DNA of 64,000 bases from Limnoperna fortunei (GCA_944474755.1 OX104116.1:10109547-10173546); one strand, 5' to 3'; numbered from the stretch's first letter, positions 20,491-32,765 are shown. Numbers and translations: made by a program. Notes: a model not told the origin generated them from the letters alone.

Positions 20491-20549
20491 TTATCTGTTA
20501 CTTGTCTTGCCGACTTTAAATAAAGATTATCTTATCTTATCTAGTTTTT

Positions 20550-20606
20550 TTTATTAACTTCAAAAATAATATTGTTTAGTGGACACTAAGCAGCAATCAA
20601 TCAATA
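20550..20606 (+). mobile_element. SINE tail remnant
   Basis: tattgtttagtggacactaa followed by gcagcaatcaatcaat resembles the final block of the SINE tail. Decayed. Confidence 0.45.
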
Positions 20607-21280
20607 TACAAAATTTGCCTTAATTTATTAATGTGTAATTATATATTTAATACTTTTTAAAATGACAAACCTCAATCAGTTTACCAAGAATTACTACTTC
20701 CGTTTGTATCGCCTGCTTTCAAGACTGATATCCTACTCCCCAACATTTAACTGTTTAGCTAGTTTTCTTATTGAAATGATCTGATTGTGTTTACTGGATG
20801 CGATTTATTCAGCAAAATAATGAATCGATGGCAATCGCAATAGGTCTACTATTCCCCGTATAAACCTCGAATAAATGCCTTGTTCCCATGTTAAATCATA
20901 TGTAACATTTTTTATGTACTTTTGATTATAATTACATTTAATAGCTGTTTTAACGCTAGTGGTGGTTAACAAGACTTGAACCCCTTCCAGTAATAGGTTA
21001 GCAACCTTGAAATTGGCGAAATAAATTTATACAGATAGTCTGATATTTGTAATTTGTTTTCACACTTCACATAAACAATCTGAATACACATAACAGTTTT
21101 ACGATTTCAGCTAAACACGGAAATCATTAAAGCTTGTTTTGTGTGGCTTGGGAGAACGAGGACGGAAATATTTGCGAGGGAACATTCAAAAGCAAAATTG
21201 GACTAGTATGTTACTGCTTAGAAAAGATTGGGTAATGTGATTGATTTAGTTATCGGTCTTCTACAGACACGGTCCATTCT
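20607..21280. other. no recognised feature
   Basis: AT-rich, without coding signal. A tRNA-box-like stretch near 20970-21010 is too weak to call. Confidence 0.45.
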
Positions 21281-21291
21281 TTCAAAAGAAG

Positions 21292-21648
21292 TTGATTGAT
21301 TTACGTCCAACGAGCAATATTTCAGCTACATTCAGAACGGGAAAAAGTTAACAATAAATTAATTCGGGAAATATGGACCAAAAGAACAAAAGTTTAGTGA
21401 CACTTTGAAAGTATGGAGCATGGAAATTGGCGAAAAAATTTAGCTTTTTGTAGCGGATACAACGAGCCTACATCTACAAAAGGGATCTTTAGCGTGCTAC
21501 GAGAGTGGCTCTCTCCTAACACATGATTCACTGTAGTTTCCGTATCAGACATGACAACCCAAATAAGACGGCATCCCTTATCGGCCAACTGGGGACGCGC
21601 TGATCAGCTCTGTGGGTCAGGTACTCTGAACCCTAAGTTTGGTCCCAG
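21292..21648 (-). mobile_element. SINE-B copy, full length (minus)
   Basis: Minus orientation: it starts ctgggaccaaacttagggtt at 21648, runs through the B head, body and 'tgtagatgtaggctcgttgt', and ends with the tail ttgctcgttggacgtaaatc and (atca)n at 21292. Flanks ttcaaaagaag (21281-21291) and ttcaaaataag (21649-21659) match at 10 of 11 positions, a likely target duplication. Confidence 0.88.
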
Positions 21649-21663
21649 TTCAAAATAAGGGAA

Positions 21664-21876
21664 TGATTGGTTGATTGGATGTCTGCTTTACGTCCAACGA
21701 GCAGTATTTCAGCTATATTCAGGACGGGAACAAGTTAACAAACAATAAATCAACGGAAAATGGGGGTGGGATGGGTCACAGGGAATACAATTTTGACTCC
21801 CACTGAAAAAGTATGGAGTTTTGGGTAGGGGCGGAAAATGTAGCCTTTTGTAGCGGCTACAATGAGCCTAATTTTC
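21664..21876 (-). mobile_element. SINE-B copy, 5'-truncated (minus)
   Basis: Tail (gattggttgattggatgt on the plus strand), acgtccaacgagcagtattt, then caagttaacaaacaataaat and agccttttgtagcggctaca. It ends at about 21876, so only the 3' half is present. It lies in the same orientation as the copy 16 bp before it. Confidence 0.88.
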
Positions 21877-22922
21877 GAAATAATGGAATGGAAAACTCTT
21901 ATCATACCTGGTGGTAGACTTCTCCGTTTTAAAATATCCAGTTTTTTCCTATTTATCCTTGACATGCATTCAACAGTGGACCTAAGAAATGTGGAGTTAC
22001 CTTAAGATTAATTAATTAATCAATGATGTTAATAATTTTTGTTTAATGTTCAAAATGTCAATTTGTCTCCTCAGGGAAGGTCTAACTCCCGTTAAATCCT
22101 ATTACCTGCCGACGCTTCCAACAATATATTTGTTCCTTTATGTCCCCTTGTAACAATCAAGCCGCATTCTTTTAAATGTTCAATCTTTTGAGACCAACTC
22201 TTAATATCGGACTGAAAAGATCGATTGTAAACGGGTCACTTTGTTTAAACATAGTCGTTTACAGCAACGTTTACTATAACCATTTGTTAATACATGTACC
22301 ACGAACTAAACTTTTTGTTTGAAAGCTTGAGGTATTGTTCGCAGTATTTCAGCTATATTGAGGATGACCTCGTTACAGATTTTCTTAACCGTTTAAATCA
22401 TAATACGGTCTACACAAAGTTAGAAAAACCTGTAACGCATAAAATTTTTTCACTTATTTACCCTAAAATAACGGTCAACAGGTTTATTATATACTTAGCT
22501 GTTTAATTAATGTTTGAGGACGAGAAATGTCTTGTTTATTTGCATCATAATGTTTTCAATATTAATTTTAATGTAATTGTATTTTCAATAAATAATTTCT
22601 TTTTATGCAACATCTTGCGTTATATTAGCTTCTCAGTTCATCTACTGTTTTATCGATCGTATTAATATTATTTCTATGAGGGATGAGTGGAAAGTGTAGT
22701 CAAAGGAAATATTGGAACGATTGAGTAACAGTTCGTCTATATCATTACCAAAATGATGTTGTATAAGTGAATAACGTTGTTTGATAACAATATTTTACTA
22801 CAGAACCCCAAATAATGGGTAAATTAGCTTCTTTATTTAATGAAAAATTGAATTAAAGACTCGCAACAAAGTGCAAAAGTTTACAGTAAGTGTAAGTTTT
22901 GTGGCATTGGGAGAGAAAAAAA
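21877..22922. other. upstream region of the receptor exon
   Basis: AT-rich, no coding signal recognised. The reading frame of the receptor has a stop at 22893-22895. A ttttacag-like acceptor at about 22885 would allow a non-coding 5' exon, but I cannot locate a promoter. Confidence 0.4.
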
Positions 22923-23453
22923 ATGAAAATTGAAAGGACGGAGAGTGCTATTCTTTTAGAAACTTGTAATCGTACAAGGTGCAATGCGACTAATTTTACA
23001 CACACGCCTATGTCCAGTGTGTTACCGAAGGATTTAACTTTTAATGATGAAAACCTAATGGCAGTTGTTGCATATTCCGTGTTGTTTGTTATTGCAGCTG
23101 CAGGAAATTTAACAGTTTTTATCACATTATTTAGAAACAGACATTTAAAATCGAGAGTAAATTTATTCATTCTACATTTATCATTAGCTGATTTAATTGT
23201 TGCATTTATTATGGTGCCAATGGAGATAGTTTGGCATGCCACTGTGGCATGGAAAGGTGGAGATGTCGCGTGCAGAATATTAATGTTTTTTCGAACGTTT
23301 GGTTTATATTTGTCGTCCTTCATTCTGGTAACTATAAGTTTAGATAGATACTTCGCCATTATACATCCACTCAGTTTAAATGATGCAAACAAAAGAGGAA
23401 AAATAATGTTGTTACTTTCATGGATTTTCAGTTTTGTCGCCAGTATACCACAG
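22923..23453 (+). CDS. GnRH/AKH/corazonin-type neuropeptide receptor, first coding exon
   Basis: A class-A GPCR exon of 177 codons, from ATG 22923 to the donor cag|gtaagt (23451-23459), phase 0. The next in-frame start upstream would need a non-ATG codon, and a stop lies at 22893. The N-terminus (1-45) has N-x-T/S sites at Asn16, Asn21 and Asn24. TM1 is about 47-70 (Asn62), TM2 about 81-103 (Asp90), then a conserved Trp110 and Cys117 (disulfide partner), TM3 about 117-140 ending in DRY at 141-143, and TM4 begins at 160 with Trp167. VPMEIVWHATVAWKGGD, FFRTFGLYLSSF and IIHPLSL are typical of the invertebrate GnRH/AKH/corazonin group. The receptor would bind a small amidated peptide and signal through G proteins. 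The exon ends at SIPQ, a place where this family is often split. TM4-7 lie in exons not found here. No frame damage is seen. Confidence 0.9.
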
Positions 23454-25194
23454 GTAAGTCGTTTTATTGTTATAATGTAGTATCACCACATTTTGACCTC
23501 TCCAATTTAAATGTTGGTAATGTCAACTAATTTTTTAATGTCGATGATGTTACAATTACGTTTTGTATTGGTCATAATCTAGTTTTAATTAACACGATTC
23601 TACTTAAAAGTATTTGCATGTATTTTTGTATTCCAGATGTAAAGCATTTGTAATTCTTCCACTTAAAAAATAGACATTGTGTTATGGAGAACAAATTTAT
23701 AAAATTTTTGATAATCTGGACCTTGCTATGCAATAAACTTTAACGTTAACTACTAAATTTTTATTAAACATAAAAATTAGTTGCTAATAATTATGTAATT
23801 ATACGCAGTAATACTAATAGATGTTTAAGGTACATAGATGAGATACGTAAGCTGATTGGAAATGAGATTGTAAGCAATCTCTACCACATATATTTACCTA
23901 CAGTACGTTTTACATCAACGAGGACAGGAGGTGTGAACCAATATTATATGTATATAACATGATTGTCATATTTGTATCCTACTTGACATGTTTATAGTTA
24001 ACAATGGTAACAGATATATTGAAATACATTAGTACAAAATAAACAAGTTTGTTTATTAATAGTAATATGCATATTTATCCCAAACCTATCATATACGTTC
24101 TTAAATATTTTTAATATATTGATTGGGTAGAGAAATGTAGATGTATTATCATAAAAGCACATGTATAAATGTACATGTAATCATGTAAATGACCTACTGA
24201 ATAATCGGCTTATAACAAACTTTTTTGTTGATATTTAGGTCAAGGCGTGGGTCAAGGATACGTTTTATATTCTAAGTATCAAGATGGTCATTGTAATGGC
24301 GATTAATCCCACGAAAATATTATCCTCGTTAATTGCTAATAAATTACTCAATAAGTTTTACCACACGATAACTACAGAATCAACGACAGTCGTAATACAG
24401 TTTTATGCTCTTTATAAAATATAAATATTGTATTTGATGTCCACCGTTGATATGTTTATAAACTAAAACTGGACTTCACAAAATAACTAATGAGATATTG
24501 TCCAGACAATATCCTGATATAATACAACAATGTTAAAATAAAACTTGATACTTTTTCTACTGAACAAGTAACTTAACTTTTTAGGCAATACCAACCAATA
24601 AAGTAATATCAAAATCAATCAATACAATATTTTCAAATGTCAAGCATGATACACAAATTGCTGTATATTTCATAGAAATTTGTGCTGTATGATTCGTAAA
24701 ATAAATAATATGGAATGTTTTTGGAATGAAAGTACAAACATTGCGTAATCTACAACTATCAGATAAGTTATGAATGTCTTAATGTATTGCCCAATTTGAT
24801 ATGACTTACATATCGCTTATCGTGACAGCTGATCAACGGGAAATGTCGACATCAAACGGATTCAAAAAACTGCATAATTATACAAACCAACAAACCCAAA
24901 GTACTCATAACAGATCGAGATGCCTTGGTGCATATCATTTGACGCAATAGAAAATTTAAGTTAAACAGTAACTGGTAATAGCTCAATTTGTTGTTAATGA
25001 CCAAATATCAAACAAAAGCAATACTTGTGCAGCTGCAAGCCTTAATCAAGAACATTAGTGAATCAAAACAAAATTGAAGACACGAAACTAAGCAAAAACG
25101 ATATAAACCAAGTCTTATAGTGAAAAAAGTAAGGATGAACAAACTACGAAAATCTTATATTCTATAAGAGGCACTTTATGATCTCCTTTAAGAC
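23454..25194 (+). other. intron of the receptor (5' part)
   Basis: AT-rich with no exon recognised. The intron must extend at least until a TM5-containing exon, which I do not find anywhere to the right. Confidence 0.55.
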
Positions 25195-25245
25195 TACTAA
25201 GAGGGTTTCGTTCTCGACCCATGGAGCTGTACGGGGATTTTATTT
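25195..25245 (+). mobile_element. SINE-B head fragment
   Basis: taagagggtttcgttctcga followed by cccatggagctg matches the head of the copy at 28768 (taagagggttctcaagactc, then gacccacagagcag). Confidence 0.5.
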
Positions 25246-25824
25246 TTGCCCCAAAACGTCTTGATTAATTCTTAGTTGTATAAATCAACGAACAACTTTT
25301 TATACCCAGCAGACAATCAGAAAAAGACAAAAAATAGTTGCAGTCGGTTTAGTTTAATTTTGCAATTGCACACAGAAATATTTACTGTAGTGTGAAATGG
25401 GAATGTTTGCAATCTGCGACATCAATCAGCCACTTTTAGTACAATTCGATTGGGAACGCTAAAAACCTAATTTCTTTATTTGTAAGGCGCTACGATTACT
25501 GCTTATAAAAGATGGAACATTTGTGTTTTTCTATACGCTGATTATTTTCACCTGTTGAACTGTAGTATAACTTGTCTATAACCCAGATTTGTTTAGAAAC
25601 TTAGAGATCTTATTTAGTAGTTGTGTGTCATGTTGAGTTTTCGCAGCTATTTTTCTTTGTTATGTTTTCTGCTCATTTTATTTAGAGAAGCGGTTCAACC
25701 ATATCAATGTTTATTGTAATATATTTTTATGGGAGATGTCCATTGCTTGACTTACAGAGCGTATAGGGATTTTTTTTTTACAAGGGGGTTTCATATTACA
25801 GTGATTTATAATGCGCAAAGTGTT

Positions 25825-26005
25825 TGTAGATTGCCACGATCCTATCTATCAAGACCTTTATATTAGATTTTAAAATCAAAGTCGCTACAAAAAAAACATT
25901 ATCCTCCGTTTCCCAACTTTCCAGACATTCCTAGGAAGTTGTCAATCTTTCCTGCCATTGTTTGTTAACGTTCTCATCCTGAATACCGCGTAATATACTT
26001 CTGTA
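25825..26005 (+). mobile_element. SINE-B body and tail, strongly decayed
   Basis: 'tgccacgatcct', 'gtcgctacaaa', ttgtttgttaacgttctcat and cctgaata occur in family order. Tail lost. Confidence 0.6.
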
Positions 26006-26580
26006 CTAGAGGCAACATTGCTTAGAAAAGATACTATGAATTTGTATTAAAAATAGAGGAACTTTTTATTTTAATATGAGAATAATATGTCATTTGAATC
26101 TAACATTTGTCGTTTTAATCAATATAAATTATCATTTGCACCAATTGCCATACATACGTGATAAAAATGATTTTTTGTTACAGTTTCAATATATTTTACC
26201 TTCTTTAGCATTCGTTATTAATAAGGAATTCAGCCCAGTGTGGTTGCAACAACAAGTCTACACAATTTCGAGGGTCATTAGTGTTATTAATACACTCTCC
26301 ACTTGACCCACAATAGTCCGCGCAGGGTTATTTAGTATTATAACCCGACATTCCCGTTTTTTCTATTAAAAAAATAGAACAAACCAAACAAATTTTTATC
26401 GATCTCATCTAGAGAAGGTAAAATTGCTATTCTTATTACGAAATTTCGTACAAATTTAGGAACCTTGCAGTTAAAGTTATTGGAAATATTACCTGAACCA
26501 GGGATTAATCCAAATCAAAGCCATGCATGTTTAATATTGAGAGTCATAAAAATATTTACAGGCAGTTAAATACAGTGAAA

Positions 26581-26966
26581 GTGCCCTAATTAAAATCACG
26601 TAACATCATAATCATGTTATATGATACATCTAACTACCTATCGAATACGGCGTATTGGGTACGCAATACGTCGTTTTCAAGATATGATCGCTATCGTTAA
26701 AGGAGGTGGAAATTGTAATAGTGATCATAAAAACTTTATGGCACTTTTAGTTTAAAACGGCAAGAAAGACGGCGTAAAAAAGACGAAGCAAAACGAAACC
26801 TGTGCTGTATTGTGCCTTTGTACAAAAATACATTTATGGAACGGGGCAAGTTTTCTTCCGTTTTATGCCGTTTACATGATGTTTAAAGACGATGCGTTGA
26901 GGAAAGTGCCCTTAATAAAATCACTTGATAGGATACATCTAACTACCTATCTTGTAAAACGGAGTA
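26581..26966. repeat. ~300-bp offset direct repeat
   Basis: 'gtgccctaattaaaatcac' ... 'gatacatctaactacctatc' (26581-26643) recurs as gtgcccttaataaaatcac ... ggatacatctaactacctat (26906-26955). A near palindrome cgtattg...caatacg lies at about 26652-26671. Confidence 0.75.
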
Positions 26967-27514
26967 TTGACACCTCTGTGGGAAGCAGAGGAATTCGTAA
27001 CAGATAATGACGTTTTAGAACAAAAAAGTTAACTTGTACGTCATCATGTAGTTTGTAACTGACAATGATCATAATCGTAAAGTACTTACGATAACGTCAC
27101 TAAGAAATGAATTATTATAATTAAATAAATAAATTCTATCTTCACTTCGTGTGGTATTAAATTATTTAGAATTAGATCATTCTGTATCTCTTAACGTACT
27201 CTTCGATCATCATTGAAATTATTTAAACAATCACTTTTCTATTTATAATTTTAATGGAGAATTACTAGGTTAAATAACACATCCTACAAAACAATCTATA
27301 CATGTAATTTATATAATACTGAAATTAAAAGTTTCAAATTTAAATTTAACAAACCCAGAAGTTTATACAAGTTCATTAGTAATTACGTGATTCCTGTATA
27401 ATTTCAGCTAATTAAAACTGATGTCTCTTAAAATGCGTGTAAACGTTGGTTAGCCTCGATGGCAAAAGCTTTGCTATGCCATACTGTAAGGCTTCACCAT
27501 GCTTGACCAAAAGT

Positions 27515-27570
27515 CCCCCGAGATGGCGGATAAAAGATGCCGTTTCGTTTGAGGATGTTAGGCATTAAAA
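27515..27570 (+). mobile_element. SINE-B related fragment
   Basis: cccccgagatggcggataaa and cgtttcgtttgaggatgtta line up with cccaagatggcggattgag and gtctcgttgaggtcgttg at 62034-62078. Confidence 0.5.
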
Positions 27571-28149
27571 TTTCTTGTAATAATGCATCCGAATTTTACT
27601 TAAAAATTTTTAATTGATACATATTTATTTTTGGGTGCTTAATTGTTTTACTGATTGTTTTCGCAATATTTGACCATAGATTGAACTCGAAAAATGCATC
27701 TCGAAATAATCTTACGATTACACTTTTTAAGGTTCTTTATGAAAATGCATGCTACGTGTATAAGTAACAGTTCTAGAGGTCCATACTTATACTATAGATG
27801 GTCATACTACTTATTGTCGCCAATTGAAATAAGGACAAGAGTAGGTTCATTGTAACCGTTAGAAAAACTCTTAAGTCCCCCTTCAAAGCATGTTTTGAAC
27901 ATAATAAAGATTGCTAAATACTTTGTCGCACCTATACTTTATTCAGCTTATACCGTATCTTGGACACAAAAGTTGTCTTCAATGAAAGCTCTGAACAACG
28001 AAAAAATAGTATCTTTTTCTTGTAATTTTAATAAATCAATGCTGCACAAGCTTTTTTTAATAATGCAAGAGCTGAGCCATACAGCTGACAACGAACCTGC
28101 TCCTATCGAAATGTACAACATGTTCTTCGTCGTGCAAGCAGTGTGTCAC
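27571..28149. other. no recognised feature; 86-codon open frame judged chance
   Basis: An open frame ends at 28155 inside the next SINE, which argues against a real gene. Confidence 0.45.
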
Positions 28150-28405
28150 TTTTAAAGCCTTTTGTAGGTTATGGTTCATTGTAGCCGCTACAAAAGGCTA
28201 AATTCTCCAACCCTACCAAATACAAAATTTTATCCATAGGCAGTCAATATTTTGTTCCCGATTTGGTCCACACTTTCCCCAATGGTTTTTGGTTTGTTTT
28301 TATTTTATTATTTTTTTTAATTTTTTTGTTTGGATAATCTCATCCTGTTTATTGCTGAAAATATTGCTCGCCTCTAAATGCTCAGTTTCCATTCAATCGC
28401 TTAAT
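28150..28405 (+). mobile_element. SINE-B copy, 5'-truncated
   Basis: ggttcattgtagccgctaca, aaaaggctaaattctcc, 'ggcagtcaa', then 'tgaaaatattgctcgcc' near the end. The tail repeat is decayed. Confidence 0.8.
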
Positions 28406-28767
28406 TTAGGATGAATTTGAATGTTTGATATTTAAGTTTAATGAGATTTTTTTGTTTGAAATTCTGTCAAATTTTGGTACAAATTTTGTTAAAAAAATAA
28501 GAGTTTTCTTTTCGTGAGAACTAAGTCATAATAAAAAAAAATGATTTTTATGTTAAATGTAACCATAAATCTAATTATAGTATAATGGTTGTATTAGATA
28601 AAACTCGAGTATGAAATATCAAAACTGGGTTATGAACTTTAACTAAAAATTGCTGTATAAAAAAAAACAAAGTTAGATTAAACACGTTATTTCAACTTAG
28701 CCACATCCACAAATAATTGAATAATTGAACAAAACCAATGTAATTTTTAAAATCTTTGCAATCACTG

Positions 28768-29125
28768 AGCTGGGGTCATAATAAGAGGGTTCTCAAGACT
28801 CGACCCACAGAGCAGATAGGCGCGTCCCCTGGTGGCGGATAGGGGAGACATTCTCGTTGGGTGTTGTCAGGTGATCGGAGAGTGCTATGATCCTTGCTAG
28901 ATAAAGACCCTTTTGTAGATTTCGAAAAAAGTATGCCCATTGTAGCCGCTACAAACGGCTAAATTTTCCGCCTCTACCCAATACTCCATACTTTTTCGGT
29001 GGCAGTAAAAATTGTGTTCCCTATGTCATTTCCAATTCCCTTTTTTGGTAAATCATTGTTTGTTAACTTGTGTTCGTCCTGAATATAGATGAAATACTGC
29101 TATTTGGACGTAAAGTAAGCATTTG
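28768..29125 (+). mobile_element. SINE-B copy, nearly full length
   Basis: Head ggggtcataataagagggtt, then cgacccacagagcagatagg, 'ctggtggcggataggggaga', the tgtagccgctacaaacggct block, 'ttgtttgttaacttg', cctgaatatagatgaaatac and 'ggacgtaaagtaagc'. The (atca)n end has decayed. Confidence 0.9.
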
Positions 29126-30071
29126 CTAATAATTTTAACCATACTTGATCAATAATCTAATTTTACAGACACGATTTATCTTATAGTTAAAATATGAATA
29201 CACACGAATTACCAAACTTAAATAATTGGGGTCGTATAAATAACAATATTATTCGGTAAACATTATTTTTTACGATTCTCACAGGAAAAGATAATGTGGT
29301 CAATGATTAAGCACATAATACGATTATTCTTAACATAAGTGCGAAACGCTCCGGTCGATACCTATATATTTGAGTACTCGTTGACATATATTTATAAACG
29401 ACCCATTTTCGCGCATTCCACATTTCTAGGTTTTGTTTTGCAGGATATTGTACTAGGTAGATGCTGAAAAACTAGGCATGTTGACAGCCGCCTAAACAGT
29501 CAGATATGTCCGTAAATGATGAAACTAGTTTCTACTTTGTGGCATAATACTATTAGTCTCTACTTGTGTAAACCTTTTATAAATGTAATGAAAACCAGAA
29601 TTTATTTTACACGAAGTATTTAATTTTCATTTGCCGCCAACAAAAGTCAGGGGACATATTTTCTGTCCTTTAATTCGTGCCACTTAAGGTTTACCTTTGC
29701 GTTGAAGCGTTTTTTTTTTATTGAAGATGACATTAACATGATGAGATCAATTACTTTAGTGGTAAATCTGTAGGCCTGCTTCCAATATTTCAGACTCAAG
29801 TGAACGTAGAAAAAGTAAGTGTTTACCAATAAGTGACATGCGGAACATCATTTTTGTTGCTGTTGGTTCCAGTAAAAAGAGCCAATCTATCACCTCAATT
29901 CTATCGCATATGTGCCTTGTCGGAAGGTATAAGAGTTGTGTGTGCATTTGCGAGAACACTGGGGTTTCTTGCTTGTCTGTCTGTTTCTGAAGGTTTTGTT
30001 TCGACAGTGTACATAGAGCCCATCGAGAAACCAGTTTTAATCTTTAATATGAATGTAGGCGCAGCCTAAAT
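29126..30071. other. no recognised feature
   Basis: Several short overlapping open frames on both strands around 29650-30069, none with recognisable domains or splice sites. Confidence 0.4.
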
Positions 30072-30429
30072 GCGAGCATCGCACATTGTTCATGCCGTTA
30101 CTTCCGAGCCCCCTAACAGTGCCTCTACATTCCATTGATGACGTGATTTAATAACTTGTTGGTGACGTCACAAAACTCAATTTCAAAAACAGCGTTTCAG
30201 ATTGAAAAAAATTGTCTGGCGTTTTGGTAGTAATTCAAAAAATAAACACTTTAATTTTATCGATGTCAAAATGATTTTTGTCTACTTTTACATTATATAT
30301 TTTTTCGTTCGTCTACAATATTTTCTTCGGATAGCTCAGCTACCATCTGAAATGGATTTGTTCATATGGATCACGTGACTTTTTTTTACACACGGATGTA
30401 ACCGTATTGCTCGCATCTGCGATGCTCGC
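30072..30429. mobile_element. foldback/MITE-like element
   Basis: gcgagcatcgca at 30072-30083 is the exact reverse complement of tgcgatgctcgc at 30418-30429. Similarity continues inward (ccgttacttccg against cggttacatccg reversed), making imperfect inverted ends of about 35-45 bp. No coding capacity. A CRE-like tgacgtcac lies inside at about 30162-30170. No clear target duplication. Confidence 0.7.
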
Positions 30430-30494
30430 TATTAACGTCTAAAAAATTTTGCCTAACATTGTTAGAATTAGTTTTTAGTACTCGAAAAATTTGT

Positions 30495-30560
30495 GCTTAA
30501 CCTTAGCGGGATTCAAACTCACACCGTTGTGACACTGTGGCACCCATTCGCCTGCATTCC
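30495..30560 (-). mobile_element. tRNA-like SINE head fragment (minus)
   Basis: The reverse complement reads gggtgccacagtgtcacaac then gtgtgagtttgaatcccgct, ending in a good Pol III B box. No acceptor stem can be formed, so it is a SINE head and not a tRNA gene. Confidence 0.5.
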
Positions 30561-32338
30561 TGCATTATGTCTGTATGTTTAGACCCCTCGGCCAAATCTG
30601 CTATATATATATAGCAAGTAAAAAATAAAATAGTTGATATCAAACAAGAATAAATGTGTCATTGAGCGTTCGAGAAAAAAGTTTATAATGGATACAGTTA
30701 ATCTATCAAGATAATAAAGGATATAGTTTATCCATCTATCATTTATGACAAGCTTTATTAAGTTAACAGAACGTGGCACTCTTTGGTTACTTACAGTTTG
30801 TTCAACATATGTATTAAAACCAAAAGAGATATTGCTACATACCACGAAATCTGTGTAATTTTTATTGATGTTTATCACCAATCAAATTAGGCTTCCATTT
30901 GCCCTGTTCTGATTTATTTGAATCCCCCATCTATTCCATTGTTATATATAATAGTCGCTAAGAACGTGTCTTCCGTTTTGTTGAATCTAATATGTTTCTT
31001 TTAACAAACATGACGTAATCGGATCAGGTCCTGTTATAAAACCATATATCAGCTAAGTGGTAGTTTTTGTGTGTCATGTTCACAGATAACTTAATTTGTA
31101 TCTGCTATTCGCCTTCAAACATAATGTCTGCATTAAATCCATGTCGTCGATTTGAAGGTGGGACAGACACAGTGGGGACAGATTTTATCGCCTACGGAAA
31201 ATCAAACAATTATTACATGTTACTGACTTATTAACAAGTTTTTTTAATAAAATGGATATATCGTGATGAAAAATAAATAAAGTTGAAAACAAACACAAAA
31301 TAGTTCATTAAATCTATTTTTATTATTGCAGTGCTTTATGGTTTTTTTTTTAAATATGTGTGTTTAAAAAAAAGTCCAAAAATAATTTTTTTATGATAAA
31401 TATTATTACTATCAATCAGTCAGCGAGTGCGTATGTAAGTGTAATACTGTCAATCTCTGCGGGACTATTATGGGACATGCGTCATGAAATTTTATTGATC
31501 CTACAATACGATAGCCACATATAAACAATATAATCTACGTTACCTTTAAATATATTGCAGCATAAAGAAAGGTTTGGTCGGGACAAAATAATAATATAAC
31601 GTGCTGTATATTATCGATGCTAAATAAACAATTTTAAATTATATTTGTTTCGAGTTTTTTTTTTCTTGCTATTAAACTGTAAGCCATACTTTAATAATTT
31701 GATATATTTGTATATTTCTTGCTTATAAAATCTATAATAACAAAAAGTACTCAGTAAGAATAAACATTTTTCATGAAAACTCCCTTTTTACTTTTTTGTT
31801 GTTTTAGAAAAATAATTGTTCACAAAAACAAAAAGTAATCCTCGGCCCCCGTCAATAAAAATGGTTTGTTCCTAAAGTATCCAGAATTTTTAACTGTCTA
31901 TCTACAATACACAGTACTTGGACATTTACTAATTTTCATGCACTTAAAGTTTTTATAAGGAGGAAACTTATAACAATTAGGCTATCGTTAATTACCATCA
32001 AGATTGTCAAACTAAACTCGCTTGCTTTATTTTTTCGTCTGTTTTAATTTGTCATGACGTCGTACACATAATTGATTAACTACGAACATGCATAAAACTT
32101 TGTACTCTTGCAACACAGAATTACATGCAGAGTTTTAATTGCTTGATTTCAAACTTGAAATAAGAATCTTTTTATAACTTGTATGCATATGGTATCGATG
32201 CTAGCTTCAACTTAACCAAATAAACAAGGTGGTCACGGACATCGTTTACAAATTTGTAATACCATACAGCTAAATTTCAGAGTGCATGCGAGGTGAAAAG
32301 TTCAGGTAGTTTATTTAAAAAAAGAAATGCTGTACATT
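30561..32338. other. AT-rich DNA, no recognised feature
   Basis: Short AT microsatellite (tatatatatata) at about 30602-30613. The 100-codon open frame at 30579-30881 (minus) shows no family signature. Confidence 0.5.
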
Positions 32339-32348
32339 ACCCAATAAG

Positions 32349-32755
32349 GATTGATTGATTGGATGTAGGCTTTACGTCCAGCGAGCAGTATTTCAGCTAT
32401 ATTCAGGACGGGAACAAGTTGAACAATAAATCAACGAAAAATGGGATTGGGATGGTCACAGGGAATACAATTTTAATTGCCACTGTAAAAGTATGGCGTT
32501 TTGGGTAGATGCGGAAAATTTAGCCTTTTGTAGCGGCTACAATGAGCCTACTCTTTTTTGAAATCTACAAAAGGGATCTTTATCGTGCAAGGAGCGTGGC
32601 ACTCTCCAAACACATTAACCACTACGGTCCGCGGTCAAGCTTTCGTATTATGACCTGACAACCCCCAACGAGAGGGTCTCCCCTATCCGCCAACCGGGGA
32701 CGCGCTGGGCTGCTCTGTGGGTCGAGCACTGGGAACCCTCCCAGTATTGTCCCAG
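32349..32755 (-). mobile_element. SINE-B reference copy, full length, with 10-bp target duplication
   Basis: The target duplication acccaataag is exact at 32339-32348 and 32756-32765. The 407-bp element, read on the minus strand, starts ctgggacaatactgggaggg. The head (agcagcccagcgcgtccccg), the body (acgctccttgcacgataaag), tgtagccgctacaaaaggct, the 'ttgatttattgttcaac' segment and the tail 'tcctgaatatagctgaaat' then (atca)n follow. It is the best-preserved B copy and serves as the reference for the others. Confidence 0.94.
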
Positions 32756-32765
32756 ACCCAATAAG

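Larger units (their letters stand above)
18563..20545 (+). pseudogene. third LINE type: RT fragment with hairpin and (ttatc)n tail
   Basis: The copy is 5'-truncated, starting within the RT fingers (FPNRLKEAQVTPLF at about 18630). Motifs in order: NYRPVSILPIPSKIYEK at about 18700-18750 (shifted frame), VAAILMDLSKAFDCLPHE near 18875-18930, KKGVPQGSILGPLLFNIL near 19058-19110, and YIYADDNTLSF with the catalytic ADD at about 19133-19150. Thumb and C-terminal parts follow: SNFNFCPLSWHF, KRALRFVYDDFESSYNNLL, FGKKSFRYAAPVLWNSLE, and a closing C-x2-C at 19979-19990. The frame ends at 20006. The 3' UTR ends with a hairpin, an aataaa and short ttatc repeats. Frameshifts break it. It differs in sequence, C-terminus and tail from the other two LINEs. 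Confidence 0.88.

Noticed and set aside
22853..23392. 179-codon minus-strand open frame opposite the receptor exon
   Set aside because: It is the antisense shadow of the GPCR exon; the plus strand has the DRY motif, TM segments and a donor site.
30495..30560. Possible tRNA gene on the minus strand
   Set aside because: Good B box but no acceptor stem or anticodon arm can be formed; treated as a SINE head.
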